Of a stretch of 64,000 nt of DNA, positions 31,774-44,825 are shown piece after piece (the stretch's first letter is position 1; each line of letters begins with the position of its first letter). Below the pieces are notes generated by a model. That model had not been told where the DNA came from. It made no database searches and was given only the letters and a program-made list of their open reading frames with translations. The position numbers were made by a program, and so were the translations under genes. Origin of the DNA: Ipomoea triloba (taxonomy: Eukaryota; Streptophyta; Magnoliopsida; Solanales; Convolvulaceae); NCBI RefSeq assembly GCF_003576645.1, contig NC_044917.1, positions 2,107,923 to 2,171,922 on the forward strand. The letters are read 5' to 3'.

Positions 31774-32312
31774 CACTGGCGGAGCCAGTATGGGGGCAGT
31801 GGGGGCAGCTGCCCCCACTCACCCCACCCCCACTCCATATATAGCCGTTGTATGTATATATGTATATATACTACATTTTTAGATATAAGTATAAGAAAAT
31901 AAATGTATATAAATAATTGATTAGTTGGTTGGTCCTTGATTTCACTAAGAAAAGTGTGAAGGTTCGAATACTGTTAGCCTCAACCTCCTTTGTAGGCCTT
32001 TTTATGCAGCGGTAGGCTTGTTTTCTATATGAATTATTTTATGAGATGTGTAATTTATAATGTGTAATATCACTAAGAAAATTTGGCATTTTTACGTATA
32101 ATTGTTTTCTAAAAAATTAAATAATGAGATGTGTAATTTATAATGTGTTTTCTATTTGAATTATTTTATCAAATTAATTATGTTTTATATATTTTTATAA
32201 AGTTTTGATGTGTTATATTTTTCGTCCATATCTAACAATATTTATGTCTATATTCCTTTTTAAGTGTTTCATTTTTCGCCCCCACTGTAAATTTTTTCTG
32301 GCTCCGCCACTA
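31774..32312. mobile_element. Non-autonomous hAT element, Tip100-like ends
   Basis: 539 bases. The left end is CACTGGCGGAGCCAG and the right end CTGGCTCCGCCACTA, so the inverse of the right end (TAGTGGCGGAGCCAG) matches the left at 13 of 15 positions. It is flanked by an exact 8-bp direct duplication, GCTAGAGG, at 31766-31773 and 32313-32320. An 8-bp duplication with GGCGGAG-type TIRs is the signature of hAT elements, and Tip100 of morning glory has TIRs of this kind. The subterminal region is G- or C-rich (GGGGGCAGTGGGGGCAGC). It has no transposase frame, so it would depend on a partner element. Confidence 0.9.
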
Positions 32313-32320
32313 GCTAGAGG

Positions 32321-34261
32321 CACACAGTTGTAACTGCAAGTCCACCATGGCAGCTCCTAGTTGGGTGTTTAGGTTTATCATGACACGTGCCAATTACTTA
32401 TGTGATGACTGACATAATAACGACAAATTTAACATATTCATCTAGTGACGCCCAACTTAAGTGACCAATTTTCCAACCACAATGATTATGGGCATATTAT
32501 GCCCAATGCTTGTGTTATCACGCCAATAGATTTGTTGTATAACACCCATCAATCTGTCAATATCATATTATAAATAAAATAAAATAAAAATATTTTGAGA
32601 GAGTACCAAAAAAAATGCTTAGTTAGTTTAATTTTATTTAATTGGCATAAATTCAAGTGTTACCGACATGCATAACATGAGAAACAGCAAATTCAACAAC
32701 AAAAATGTTCTTACGTTAGACAACTTGAAAATTGATTAAACAAGTTTTGGCTCTTTTATAAAATAATAAATAAATAAATTAGGTGGTTATACAGCAAGAT
32801 ACTGATTTCAATTGACCAAACACGCTATGCAAGTTGTTGAATTATGTTCTGCTATAGTAAACATCAACTATGATGCTACGTAGTAGTTCACAAATTACGT
32901 ATATATTAAAGAAAAAAAAATTGAACTGTTGATAAGAATCAAATTTGTGACCTTTTGATAACGGGATTATGTTTCACATACCTTACCACTCATTTTCAGG
33001 GCATATTTTTATTTTTATTTTTTCAAATTGTAGGAGCCACACGCTTGACGCTTGCTTCATTAAAAATGGCAGTTTGTGATAATTAAAGTGCTGGTTGGTA
33101 TTTAAGGCCAAAAAAATGAAAGGTGCTATAATATATTGCCTTACTAATATTTTTTATTTGGATAATGCTAGTATATATGCTACTATTTTATATTCTTTAA
33201 TACAACTTCATTTGGCAATCCCCAGACAGCACCAAACAAACCCTTAATCTACAATTTTCTCTTTACCTGTTGGAGCAGAGAACATAACTTGGTTTCAGTT
33301 ATTCATAAGACCAGAGTGAAAAAAAAGGCAGTATCCTTTGATGTCATTATGGCTCAAAAAAGTTCCAAAACTGTACCAATCCTACTGCTAAGATTGGGTT
33401 TGTATGTAACTTTTAAGATCTTTTAATTTTACCTTCTCCTCATCCATTGAAGAAAAAAGTGAAAGCAAAAAAGGAAACTTTAACTCAAAGTATCAGAACC
33501 CAACCCTTCAGCTTTCTCCTTTCCAGCAAAAGAATCTTCAATCCCAGAACAGCCAAACACACCATCTACCTCTCCTGTGAAATTTTAGTGTAATGTAAGG
33601 CTAATTTAACAGTACTAGACTACAGTCATTAGAGAAGAAAGTGTGAACAGAGTTCATTCTATTGTCTGATTCAATGTTTGTGGCCAAAAGAAATATAAAA
33701 AACAAAAATCAGGCCAGGAGGGCTACTAATATTTTAGGATAAGAGCAGCCTCTGTTTTTTCTTGATAAAACAAAGGTGGGAGGTAAAAGGTTGTCTTCCT
33801 ATGTATTCACATTTGAGAATGGATTAACCTAAATAAGATCCCAGAATAATTGGGAAGCAAGCTAGGAATGTGAGTGTCTGAGAGAGGCTGCAAGGGAGAA
33901 AGAAGTGTAGAGACAACCATGGCTGGTGAAAACATAGCAGCCTTAGAAATCCAAAGTCTCTGTTCTTTCTTCTTGTTGAAACAATATGGTAGCCAAAGAA
34001 GATAGCAGGAGAATGATTCTTTTTTCAATTTGATCATTTTCAGCATCATTATATGAGAGGGGGCTGGTTTTCATTATTATAGAAAAGAGTATCACAATTT
34101 CCCAGATTTTGCAGCTTCCCCAAAGTGTGCATTGAAGGGCAAGATATCTGGGTTCTTACCTCCATTTGGAGTTTCTTTTGAACAAGCAAACAATAACAAC
34201 AAATCACAAAATTATATTACCTGTCCTTTAGTTGTTTACCATAGCATTTGCTCTTCCAAGG
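32321..34261. other. Long repeat-rich intergenic region, part 2
   Basis: AT-rich DNA upstream of the pectate lyase gene. From about 33200 on the composition becomes more mixed, with CT-rich tracts, and may include its promoter and leader. The - strand frame at 33807-34049 has no recognisable domain. No gene called. Confidence 0.45.
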
Positions 34262-37200
34262 ATGCTTCTTCCTGGCAGTGCCACCTGCATTTTCTTGTTC
34301 TGTTTTTTCTCTTTGACTCCTCTTATCAGTGCCACCCACAACCTCACCCTTCCCCATCAACACCCTTATCCTGAGGTGGTGGCTCAAGAAGTTCAAAGGT
34401 AAAATCTTCTCATCTCTTTCAAGATTGTGCTTCTGGGCAGGCTTTAAAGAATCCAGATTTTGCTCATTGAAAGCATTTTTCAAAAATCTGAGCAGCTCTG
34501 TTTTCCTTCCAATGGCAGCTGAAATTTGAAAAGAACAGTTTTTGTTTAACAGTGCTGTTTTTACCCAAATCAACACCATTCTTCATTTGCTGTGTTTCTT
34601 AAAACTGCAACTTTTCAAAACTGGGTCTACATTTTTGACTTATAGCTTATTCCCCTTCCCCACTCTCCAAATTCCACAATGTTTTTGGTAAAAGAAAAGA
34701 AATCAAAACCCCAATTTCTGATTGCATTGCATTTGTTATCCCCTACTATTTCCTACGCATTTTCACAAACACCTGATGTGCAATCAACAGGAGAGTGAAT
34801 GAATCAATCTCGCGAAGACTCCTGCTGCCGACGATTTCGAAAGACCAATGCCTCACCGGAAACCCTATCGACGACTGCTGGCAGTGCGACCCTAACTGGG
34901 GAAACAACCGACAGAGATTAGCGGATTGCGCCATAGGGTTCGGGCAAGCCGCGATGGGCGGCAAAGGCGGAATGATCTACGTGGTCTCCGATTCCTCCGA
35001 CGCCGACGCCGTGAACCCGAAGCCGGGCACTCTCCGCCACGCCGTGATCCAAACGGAGCCGCTCTGGATCATCTTCGCCGCCGACATGACCATCAAGCTC
35101 AAACACGAGCTCATCGTCAATAGCTACAAGACCATCGACGGCCGCGGCGTCAACGTCCAGATCACCGGCAACGGCTGCATAACGCTCCAGTACGTCAGCA
35201 ACGTCATCATCCACAACATCCACGTCTACAATTGCCTCCCCTCCGGGAATACTATCATACGCTCGAGCCCAACGCACGCCGGGTGGAGAGGCAGATCCGA
35301 CGGCGACGGGATCTCCTTGTACGGCGCCAGGAATATCTGGATTGACCACTGCGCTTTGTCTCATTGTACCGACGGCTTAATTGATGCCATAATGGGGTCC
35401 ACCGCCATCACCATCTCAAACAGCTATTTCTCCCACCATGATGAGGTCATGCTCCTCGGACACGAAGACGGATACATGCCGGACTCCGGCATGCAGGTTA
35501 GCGTCATTTACGACTTTACCCTTTTCAGTAATATTATATATTTTTCTCTTTTTCTTTTTGCAAAAATATCTAGATACGTTGCATGGTGTGCTCGAAATGT
35601 CACGCGCAATGGCTGCGGTTATTCTTTACGTGCATGGCACGTGCCTTACCAATCGGTATAATACTGCATACGTAAAGAACATTTTAATGCTACGTATAAA
35701 TTTTAGACAAGTTTTATGATGTTGAAAATGTATGGTGTATTGGTGTTTATTACTTATATATAACTTATAAGATAAGTATATTGATGCCAATGACTTTATG
35801 ATCTGGTGGCACGAAGTGACTCTCCTAAATGGGAAGTCATGAAAACTCTATTAAGATTAATAAACTATGTGTATCGTCATAATTTTAAGAAATCACATGT
35901 TATTTAAATATGTGAGTACATGCTTTTTCACTTTTAATAGGGTTTTTCTACGACGGCTAGTAGAAGAGTCAATTACAATAATTTAAAATAATCGAAGGTG
36001 ACATTTGCCCATCTATAATACTATAATAGTTACGAGCTAAAAGGACTAAATGCTAATAGTAGAATAGATAAAATCACAAATTTTCCTTTTATTTATTATA
36101 GTAATAGGGACAATGTCATTTTTATTTTCGAGTCCAACACGATTTGTGTTGACAAAATATTGCAGTCATAAAGACATATTATATTTTTGTTAAACAAAAT
36201 ATTACATGCACGTCTCACGTGAGACGGTCTCACAGGAGACTTATGCCTATGATTTGAGGTAAAATATAATGTTGAAGGTGAGTAATTAGTTTTAGCGATG
36301 AAGGTGACAATTGCGTTTAATCACTTTGGGGAAGGGTGTGTGCAAAGGATGCCAAGGTGCAGGAGAGGATATATACACGTGGTCAACAACGATTACACTG
36401 AATGGCAAATGTATGCTATCGGCGGTAGCGCTAACCCCACCATCAACAGCCAGGGCAACCGCTATATTGCGCCGGTTGATCCAAACGCCAAGGAGGTATA
36501 TATCTTTTTTTTTTTTTTGTTTTTGTTTTCTTTTTAATTTCTTTCTTTTTATTTATTTATTCTTTATTAAAAAAAAAAAAACAACATTTCTCTTTCAGTG
36601 ATGGAATAATTGGTCTAATAATGCATACTCTGTATGTATCTTTCAAATCCTCGTCAACTCAGCTGTCCTTAGAGCCATCGTAATATCATAAACCACCGTT
36701 TAACTTATTATATAAATTTAAATTATTTACATATGGTTCACACGTTATAAATTTTGAATATGTACATAAATTATCTGAAGGTATATAATATTTTACTTAC
36801 ATATGGTGAATCTTGATTTATCATATAATTTGCGTTGTTAGAGCTTCTGCAATAAGGAATATCAAATTAAACCCTTTTTTTTTTTTTTTTGATTTATCAA
36901 CGTTGTTGGCTCAATAATGTAACGTGGGGTACGGTTATCTCTAAGAAAGTAAGAAGATTAATTGACTTTTAATTTATTATAGAAAATGGAACGAAAATGA
37001 TGGATCAACTTGGCTTAAGTATTCCACTCCAATTATTATATTAGACCTCTATAATCGACTAAAACAATTTCAATTCAAAGTGTTATGTCATACCTTTATT
37101 TTTACTTATTAATAATTAATTTAAGCTGATTAACTATGTGTAAGCTATACTGATTTATTTTCGTGTGATCATTTACTAACTATAGTCATTGATGTTGTGG

Positions 37201-38665
37201 TTTCATTCATGAATTTGTTTTGGCGGGGACAGGTGACAAAGCGTGTGGACACAAATGAGGGGGAATGGAGTGATTGGAACTGGAGGACAGAGGGAGACAT
37301 GATGATAAACGGAGCCTACTTCGTGCCCTCTGGTAACGGGCTCAGCAACGAGTATGCCAAGGCCTCTAGCCTCGATCCCCAATCTGCCGTTCTTATTGAT
37401 CAACTCACCATGCATGCCGGAGTCTTTGGCGGTCCTAGGTATTGAAAAACTTATAAATGATTAATGCACATTTTACAATTTATTTCATATATTAAGATTA
37501 TTTTAAGTAAAGACGAGTAAGAGCGGATTGAGATTCGATCATTCTCATAGTATTAGGGGTATCATAGTCTTCCTCGTTAGTGCCTGTCTTCTTTCAACGA
37601 GGTCACATCGCATGTTGCGCTCAATGGGGCTGCGCTCTAGGCTAGCTCCTTGGACCGTTTGGTGCACTAACCAGAAATAATATAAACAATTGCTTAGTAT
37701 AGTGTTTGAATAAACAATGATCATTAATTAATTACATGATAGTTTATGGCATTGTTTAAGGAGAGAAAGGTAGAGGAACAATGGAATATAAGTATAAAGG
37801 TGTTATGTGGTACATAGAGCCATGAGAGTGTAGAGAATCTAAGTTGACAGGAAGCCAACATCCTTGTAGGTAGAGTCCTAGTTTTGCCTTGTCTTTTAGA
37901 CCATTTTTTCCCGTTACTTTTTAGGTTTCAAGAATTATGTTTTTAGTGCTCTTCACATCTTGCTCACAGCTCACAAAAGGTAAAATTTCTCATCTTAAGA
38001 ACCTTTCATAATCTAACTCGATAGAACGACTAATTAGGTGGGCACCATAATTATTACGGTGACTTAGCAGTCCATTAGATGGGAGGATCAACGATTCGAT
38101 CATTAAGTGTGAGAATCAGTGTTTAGTGCTTACAAAGAGAAACATTCATGCACACTATTTTTATCAGGCCTCAATCCTACATTTGTTCTCACAATCTTCA
38201 CCCAAAAACCAACTAAACTACTTGTAAAGGCTAAATTTCCCTATCTTGCTACGGGCATTAGTGAATAAGTAGACCACAAAGAATCTTTGGTTGCTCTTAC
38301 TTATACATCTTATCTTATCCGATCATCATAACAAAGAATCTTGGTATAAATTTGTGGAATAAGATCTGAGCCTTAGCTTTTAAACTTTAATTTGGCCTTG
38401 ATGTTTGCTATTTCTACCATGACACTACAGGGGAGACAACAGCATTCCCATATCCTATGGTGGCGGGACCACCACCGGCGCAACCAGCAACAGCCATGCT
38501 AGGCCCACCGGCGGTGATAGTGCAGACGACCCCTTCGGAATGATATTCGGGAACGCCGCCGCTCCACCATCATCACCCCCTCCTATTGCAACCACCATTT
38601 TCTTCTTGTCTCTCTTAATTATTCCAAATTTGTACCTTAACATTGCCACCAACCAAGGTGGCTAA
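34262..38665 (+). CDS. PMR6: Pectate lyase-like protein, PMR6 type, GPI-anchored
   Basis: Five exons in phase: 34262-34398, 34791-35496, 36304-36495, 37233-37438, 38431-38665, giving 491 residues. PL1 lyases cleave de-esterified pectin by calcium-dependent beta-elimination. Exon 1 encodes a signal peptide ([20 protein letters not shown]) and the PMR6-like start [12 protein letters not shown]. The PL1 domain has [13 protein letters not shown], the [13 protein letters not shown] block, [12 protein letters not shown], and the catalytic-arginine motif RMPRCRRG (296-303). Exon 5 encodes a Ser/Gly/Pro-rich linker and a hydrophobic tail ([16 protein letters not shown]), consistent with a GPI signal, though it ends in polar residues (NIATNQGG), which is unusual. 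Arabidopsis PMR6 is required for powdery mildew susceptibility, and its loss changes wall pectin. Orthology is inferred from the shared N-terminus and architecture. The exon 3 acceptor (GATGAAG) lacks a strong pyrimidine tract. Confidence 0.92.
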
Positions 38666-39983
38666 TTATCATTACCATTATTATGTTTGCCATACACATC
38701 AAGAAAAGCAACAAATTATATCATTCAAGAAAGAACCAAAGAAAAAAAAAAAAAAAAGGAAATTATAATCACCAACCAAGGTCTCACAACTCGCAATCAT
38801 TATTCGAGGGTGTGCATTAAGTAAATCCAACTACGGTGTAGTAGCTCGTAACCCACAAACTAAGAATTTGCATTGAATAAAGTCTTATGTAATAGCCCAC
38901 AATTTGCAAACCATATAAAAGAAGTAAATCGCACTATGAAAACACTAAACGACATATTTGATCAAAATGGTGTTGACAAAAATCAAATCATAACTTGCTA
39001 AGGCATCCTGTCCCACCATTTTTATACATACTTGATTGGAATTAGGGGTCATAGCTTGTAATTTAAGTAATCAAACAATTCTTCTAATTTTATTTTTTTT
39101 TTCTATTTTCCTTTTATCAGCAGTGGGATTTGTTGACCCTTTTGTCCATGATGTTGAGATAAAGTGACATTTTTGGATCATTACATCAATTTCAGAGCCT
39201 CTGTTAGGCTCTTCTTGAGCACACATCAATGTCAGCTTTTAAATTCAACAAACAATCAAACTTTGTCATACGATTTTGTTATCCTTCCGAATCTTATAAT
39301 TGCGTCATTAACGTTGTGGGGTTGCTCCCATGTTGAGGAAAATTGACAAAACACTATTTAAAGAATCTTTTCCCTGTGCCAATGTTTAGAAGTTTAAGTC
39401 TTATCTAAAACAAATTTATTCCTGTGACAAATTTTCTCAAACATGTGACTCTTATAGTTTTATTAATTGAAAGATCTATTCTGTCTAACTAAAAGTTTAA
39501 GCTAATAGTGAGACGAGACAAGACAAGACCGTTAGTCCGTTACCCCGAATATGAATATTCAGATGAAAAATTGAAAGTTAAAAACAAAGAGTTTACTTCT
39601 GAAGGGAAGAATGGAATACAAGTAAAATTACCACTGTTGAGCTTCAACTATATATAAAGCTATGGAGCTAAGTAAGAAGTAAAAACTAGGACTGGATCTC
39701 TTTTCTCTTTTGAGAAAACTGGGTGGTTGATCATAAATTACAGCCAGCACTGTCATTATTGATGTTCACAAGTGTTAAAGAATAATGAATCTTGAAAGAA
39801 AGAAACAATAGCAGCAAAAAATTCTTGAATTTTGTTTAGAAAGAATGGTAAATTAAATGATCAAACAATATCCATACCTCCTGCTTGCTGAATTAAGAAA
39901 GCAGAAACTTTTGAGCAATCTGGTTCAGTAGAGGTACCAGCAAAAGTGCAAAACTCCTATGCAAGGATGATGTGATACCTGTC
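38666..39983. other. Intergenic between convergent PMR6-like and PP2A genes
   Basis: Both 3' ends face this segment, so it should hold the two 3' UTRs and terminators. It contains an A-run near 38740 and no gene that I can support. Confidence 0.5.
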
Positions 39984-41937
39984 TTAACCCCTCGCTTTAC
40001 CCCTCGCTTTTGCAGCAGACTCTATTCTCTTCCATGCTTTCTTGCGCTGCTCTGCCACGTCTGCTGCGCTGGCTTCTTGCTCCTCGTACTTCCTTTGACA
40101 CTCCTCGAACAGCTCAGTGTCCATCTCCTGGAACATTCTTTGGACATTGGAAGTCAGCCCGTGAACTGCCTGGTTCCAATGATCCTGCATGTTCCTTTCC
40201 AAGGGTTGGAAGATGATGGGCAAAATAACATGTCGATGCAGGGCAATTAATTCCACTATGTGTTCATTGTTCCATAAGAAAAGAGCGCGTTCTGCAACCT
40301 GTCAAGCATGGATATTCTTAGACAGTGGCGTTAAGGATGAACCGAAAAGCCAACACTCAAAAACCAAATAGCAGAGGACAGATGAAATTGTAAGGTTTAA
40401 AGACAATGGCATCACCAGTCTGGTTGAATCAGATCAAATTTGTTAACAAGTACTGCAACCTACTAGCATTTTATCTCTCTAACTTCACTTTATCTTCACT
40501 TTCACAATCTGTCACTGAGATCTCTGTTTCATAGTAGCACCAAATCAAATCAATATTACAATAGCCCTTTCAATGATTGCCACTTTATCCCGGCTTTGTG
40601 TGCTGTTGTTCTCTCTTTTACTCTCAGTCTTCTATGTCAAACTAAACTTTCATCTACTAATAATACTTACATGCTTTCTTCTCAAAATTTAAGTGAGTTG
40701 AGTGTTCCTAAGGTGAACTATAAAGAAAATCAGGAAAAGGTAACATGCACATATGGAACAGATTAAAGGAAAATTACTTCCAAACCTGGAAATTGGGGCT
40801 ATTGAGGCTTCGTCCGATTTGTTTAAAAAGAGGAACCATGCAGCGCTGAAACTCAGCAGGATGTGTGCCCTCCAAGATTTCTTCCAGTTCGCCAAGAAAG
40901 AGAACTTCCTTTCCACAATTTGACACAGGCCAGTACTTGAGCAGACCCTTGATGACAGCACATGAAAATCTATAGTCTTTCTCGACAAACAGTGAAGTGC
41001 AGTATGACAAATGATGATGATAGTCAGTCACGCATTTGGCCTTGTGGAGAGGAATAAGCGCTCGAACAAGGAACAACTTATGCTCTTCTCTCATTGGCAA
41101 CGCGAGGCCATTTATTATACTCCCAATAATCTCCAGCAGCTCCCCAATCCCATTATGCCTTTCGGTTTCAAATATGAACCTGTAGAAGATGTTGTTTATC
41201 GCCTTCCTTATAAATGGACGATGAACCATGAACTTCCCATATATACAGTGAAGAATAGTCTTCAAATACTCTCGTTCCCTTAGATCCTCGGTTTCAAACA
41301 AATCAAGGAATTTCAGCAGAAACGCGTGGTCAAGATATTTCTTAGCAGCCCTGGTGTCCATGTCAGAAGACAACACATATCTCAAAAGCAACTCATACAC
41401 GAGCTGCATATGCGCCCATCCCGGGTCCAAGAACAAGTCGTCCTCCTCAGGATCACCACTCTGGCCGCCAGTACACTCATACGACGCAGGGGGAAGGCTC
41501 CTGAAAATGTTGATTGATATCATCTTGATCAAGTCTTCCTGCATTTGCTCATTCATTTTACACGACCCGGTGTGAACTATATCGATCAGCTCCGTCACAG
41601 TCTGCCGCTTGATCTCCTTCTCCCTGGCGTACTTCATCACGTCTGTGAAATCGAAATGGACGCAGCAAATCTGGAGCTTCCGGACGAACAAAATATGGCA
41701 TCCAGACGCCGGAACATCCTTCAACAACGGCAGGACCTCCACCACGCTTGGATCCGCCGGCGCGTTCGCCAAACACACCAGCTGCGGCACCTCAGACACG
41801 CGTGCAGCGTGATGCCCCGCCGCATCAGCTATGCGCGACGCATGATTAACCGTCACGTCCGGCGCCCCCGGGGCGGACGGCAGTGGCGTCTCTCCCGCAT
41901 CGGATTTCCCCTTTTTCCGTTTTATTATCTTAAACAT
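39984..41937 (-). CDS. PP2A regulatory subunit B' (B56), alpha/beta-like
   Basis: Two coding exons on the - strand, 41937-40786 and 40298-39984, joined in phase at [17 protein letters not shown], giving 488 residues. B56 subunits bind the PP2A A-C core and choose substrates. The protein has a short basic, variable N-terminus ([17 protein letters not shown]) and then the conserved HEAT-like B56 body: [58 protein letters not shown]. The C-terminal part ([18 protein letters not shown]...) matches plant B' proteins, and the tail ends in Lys/Arg-Gly repeats (KARGKARG). A non-coding 5' exon is likely at about 42189-42350, because a good donor (ATGCAG/GTATGT on the - strand) lies at 42189. A two-exon coding part is usual for plant B' genes. 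Length is normal. Confidence 0.94.
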
Positions 41938-42188
41938 AACTAATTAAACCTAATTTCTCCGCCTCACACTACCGCTATACCAAACGCCATAGCTTTTGAG
42001 TTCAAAAACATCCCAAATCAAACCCTAACGATAAACAATATCTACATAAACAGAATCTTCGCGAATCCAACACCACATTTTCCCCTAAATGAACACAATT
42101 ATGCAAACCATGATAAACGAAACAGGGAAATGAAATCAACACAAGTGAACAAAAATCAGAGATAAAAACCAACAAGTTGAGTACATAC

Positions 42189-42350
42189 CTGCATGAATTT
42201 CTTCCTTTTTCTCGGAAATGGGTAAGAACGAGGAGAAAGGGCGAGTGAGAGGGAGAAAGAGAAGAAGAGGGTACCTCCTATGGATCGAAAAAACAGAGAG
42301 ATCCGAGAAGGGAGGAATGGAGCAGCAGCAGCCATGAGTGTATTTGCGCG
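42189..42350 (-). other. Probable 5' UTR exon of the PP2A B' gene
   Basis: On the - strand the sequence ends ATGCAG and continues GTATGTAC, a good splice donor, about 250 bases upstream of the B' start codon. It is purine-rich and includes a GCTGCTGCTCC tract. An open frame over it has no domain. Leader introns are common in this family. The 5' limit is a guess. Confidence 0.45.
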
Positions 42351-43347
42351 GGTGTCTGACACACTACTACTTACAAATGTTGCCTTATAATTATTTGTCC
42401 AAAAATGTTTTTTTTTTGTCCGACTCCATTAAATTTAATCTGATCGTAAATTAAAGAATTATTATTCCCAATACCCTTTGTCTAATCAGGAACCAAAATC
42501 TATATTCTGGTTCCAATGGGCAATGAATCTTTTCTTTTCCGACACTGCAATTGCAGAGAGCTCTGTCAGAACGAAAGCAGACATCAATTTTTGTTATAGT
42601 GACTAAAAAGTTAACTATCACTATTTAAAAGTTTGTACTTGAATTGTCGAGTCTAAATTAAATATAATCAGTTCAAATTTAAAAAGTCAATAAATTGTTA
42701 CGGCTAAAAGTTAAACTTGTCACTTTGTGATTTATCACACAGTTTGATCAGTGTGGTTGAATTACCCAAAGTCATGTCAAATTGAAAGTATATTGGTTAT
42801 ATTTGTTAATATAGTTAACTTATCAGTCAATTTTGACTTATTTGATTACTATTAAATGTTTGACTTTGTTAAATAGTCAATATAAGTGTTTGATTACTTA
42901 ACTTTTTATAACAGTTTATTATTCCAAAACACCAATATTCAAAAGTTGCTCAAAATAGTTTTTTCGACCAATTTTTTGATAAAATCATTTTGCATGTAAT
43001 TAATTATCAACTAACAACTAATTTACCAAATATCTTTATACAATCAGTTAATCTTATCAACTAATCAAACTCACTAACACAGTCAATTACCAAACACCGC
43101 ATTTGTGTTGCCTACATAATGTGGGGCCCAAATCCACGTCAGCAGGATATGGAAAGATTACAAACACACGATGCCAACGTACCACCGATCAATCGACCAA
43201 CTAACGTCTATGATTTACGTGGGATTATTGGACTTTAGGTAGGATAACAGCATATGTTAGAACAGCCCCTTTAATACTGAACAGGAAAGACAATGAAAAT
43301 GGTAATTTTGTTCAGTCAGATGCAAGAAATTCCCTCTCTTCCCTAAA
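42351..43347. other. Divergent intergenic region (PP2A B' and DUF4050 genes)
   Basis: AT-rich, with a MITE-like segment at about 42900-43110 whose AATTACCAAACACC end resembles the element at 21469-21694. Several GTCAA/TTGAC cores occur (42680-42900). No gene seen. Confidence 0.45.
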
Positions 43348-43355
43348 TATAAATA
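43348..43355 (+). promoter_or_regulatory. TATA box of the DUF4050 gene
   Basis: TATAAATA in CCCTAAATATAAATACCCCC. A transcript starting about 30 bases on would contain a very short first exon that ends at the donor CTGCAAG/GTACAA (43414). Confidence 0.5.
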
Positions 43356-44825
43356 CCCCCTTCCACGGTTTTTATGCTCCTCTTTTCTTTCCTTCATGAT
43401 GGGCATTCTGCAAGGTACAACCTTTTCCCTATATTTCTATTTTTACAGTATTTCTTTCTTGTAGGGTTCATATATATATATGCCTTGACAATGTGTTGTT
43501 GGTCTTTTAATGTTTTTGTTTTCATTCATTGGTTTGGTTTATGGCACCTGATGAGATTTAATGGGCACTCTGTGAATTAGATTCAGAGTTGGGTTTCCAT
43601 AATTGTTAAAAAGCTTGAAACTTTTGGGTAGCATGATTGTTACTGGAGGAGGTACGGTTAGGGAAAATTTAGTACATGTGTCTTGTTTAGGGTTGCACAT
43701 AAAAATGATGTTTGTTTGAACCAGTAAATTTTGTCTTATTTACTTTCTACCATTATTTTCGATTTTTGTTCTCGTTTATCTCAATAATAATCTATCATTT
43801 TTTGTTGTTTGAAGTTCAAAAGAGTAATCTTTAAGGTGGTAAATTGAAAAGAGCTGCATTTGCTTGCATATTGGAAGGCTGCCTGCATTATATTGTAGTC
43901 TTAGATATGTAAGAGACAAAGTTTGTTTTTTTCATTACTCCATTGTGTGTAGAATGGTTGGGTGGATTAATGAACAAAGGTATATAGTGACAGTGTAGTT
44001 CTATTTAGGAAAGGCGAGAACAGAAATTCATTTAATCATCTTCATATTTCCATGTTATAACCTGAATTCAAACGTGTAAGTCTTAGGGTTGATGAATTAC
44101 CCCTTCGAATGCTGAAAGTTACCAGGTTAGATACCGTTTTGGTATAGCCCTGCGGTGGGGGGATGATCGAGTCTTGATAAATTGATTGTATGATCTAAAG
44201 CATAAAATGGATAAAAGTTTGGATCATTTAAGATGTGGCGAGGGAAAAATGGATGGTTTTGTTTTTCACTGAGGGAATAAAACACGGAGTAATAGAGTTA
44301 ATAATCTTGGAGCTTCTTGAATCTGTTGGATTCAGATAATACAACCAAGAAAGAGAGTGTCGAATTTAGTTGAACACCAAGAGATTAACTCTGCTATTTC
44401 AATGTTAACCCTGCTTGGCTGGGGAATTCGTAGCTGTTCATGACCTGTCTGAAACGACTGGTAGAGAACGCGTTCTCCTTACTTCCTTGAATAGAACTGC
44501 ATAACTCAGAAATAAACAGAACTCAAATCATGGGTTATTTGCTATATTTTTCAGTGGAATATCCTTTAATCTGCTGTTATAGACAACGTTCAGTATAACT
44601 TTTCCTATGAAGTACTGGTGCTGCAAGTTTTTAGACGCCTACAGCGTAAAACTTATTGTTTTGAATTCTGCTATTGATTTTGCATTCTGTCCATCTGTGT
44701 CCAAACACAATAGTTTTTATTTCAGGGATTTGCTACAATCTTTGTTGACCATGACTTATAATGCAAATTGAGGGGCACTGTTTTAAAAGAATTTGTCAAA
44801 ATTTACTCTTGCATTGCATAAGGTA

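Noticed and set aside
33807..34049. 80-codon - strand frame upstream of the PMR6-like gene
   Set aside because: No domain, and it sits in probable promoter or leader sequence. It may be chance.
40010..41943. + strand frames over the PP2A B' gene
   Set aside because: They are antisense shadows of the B56 coding exons, which account for all conserved motifs.
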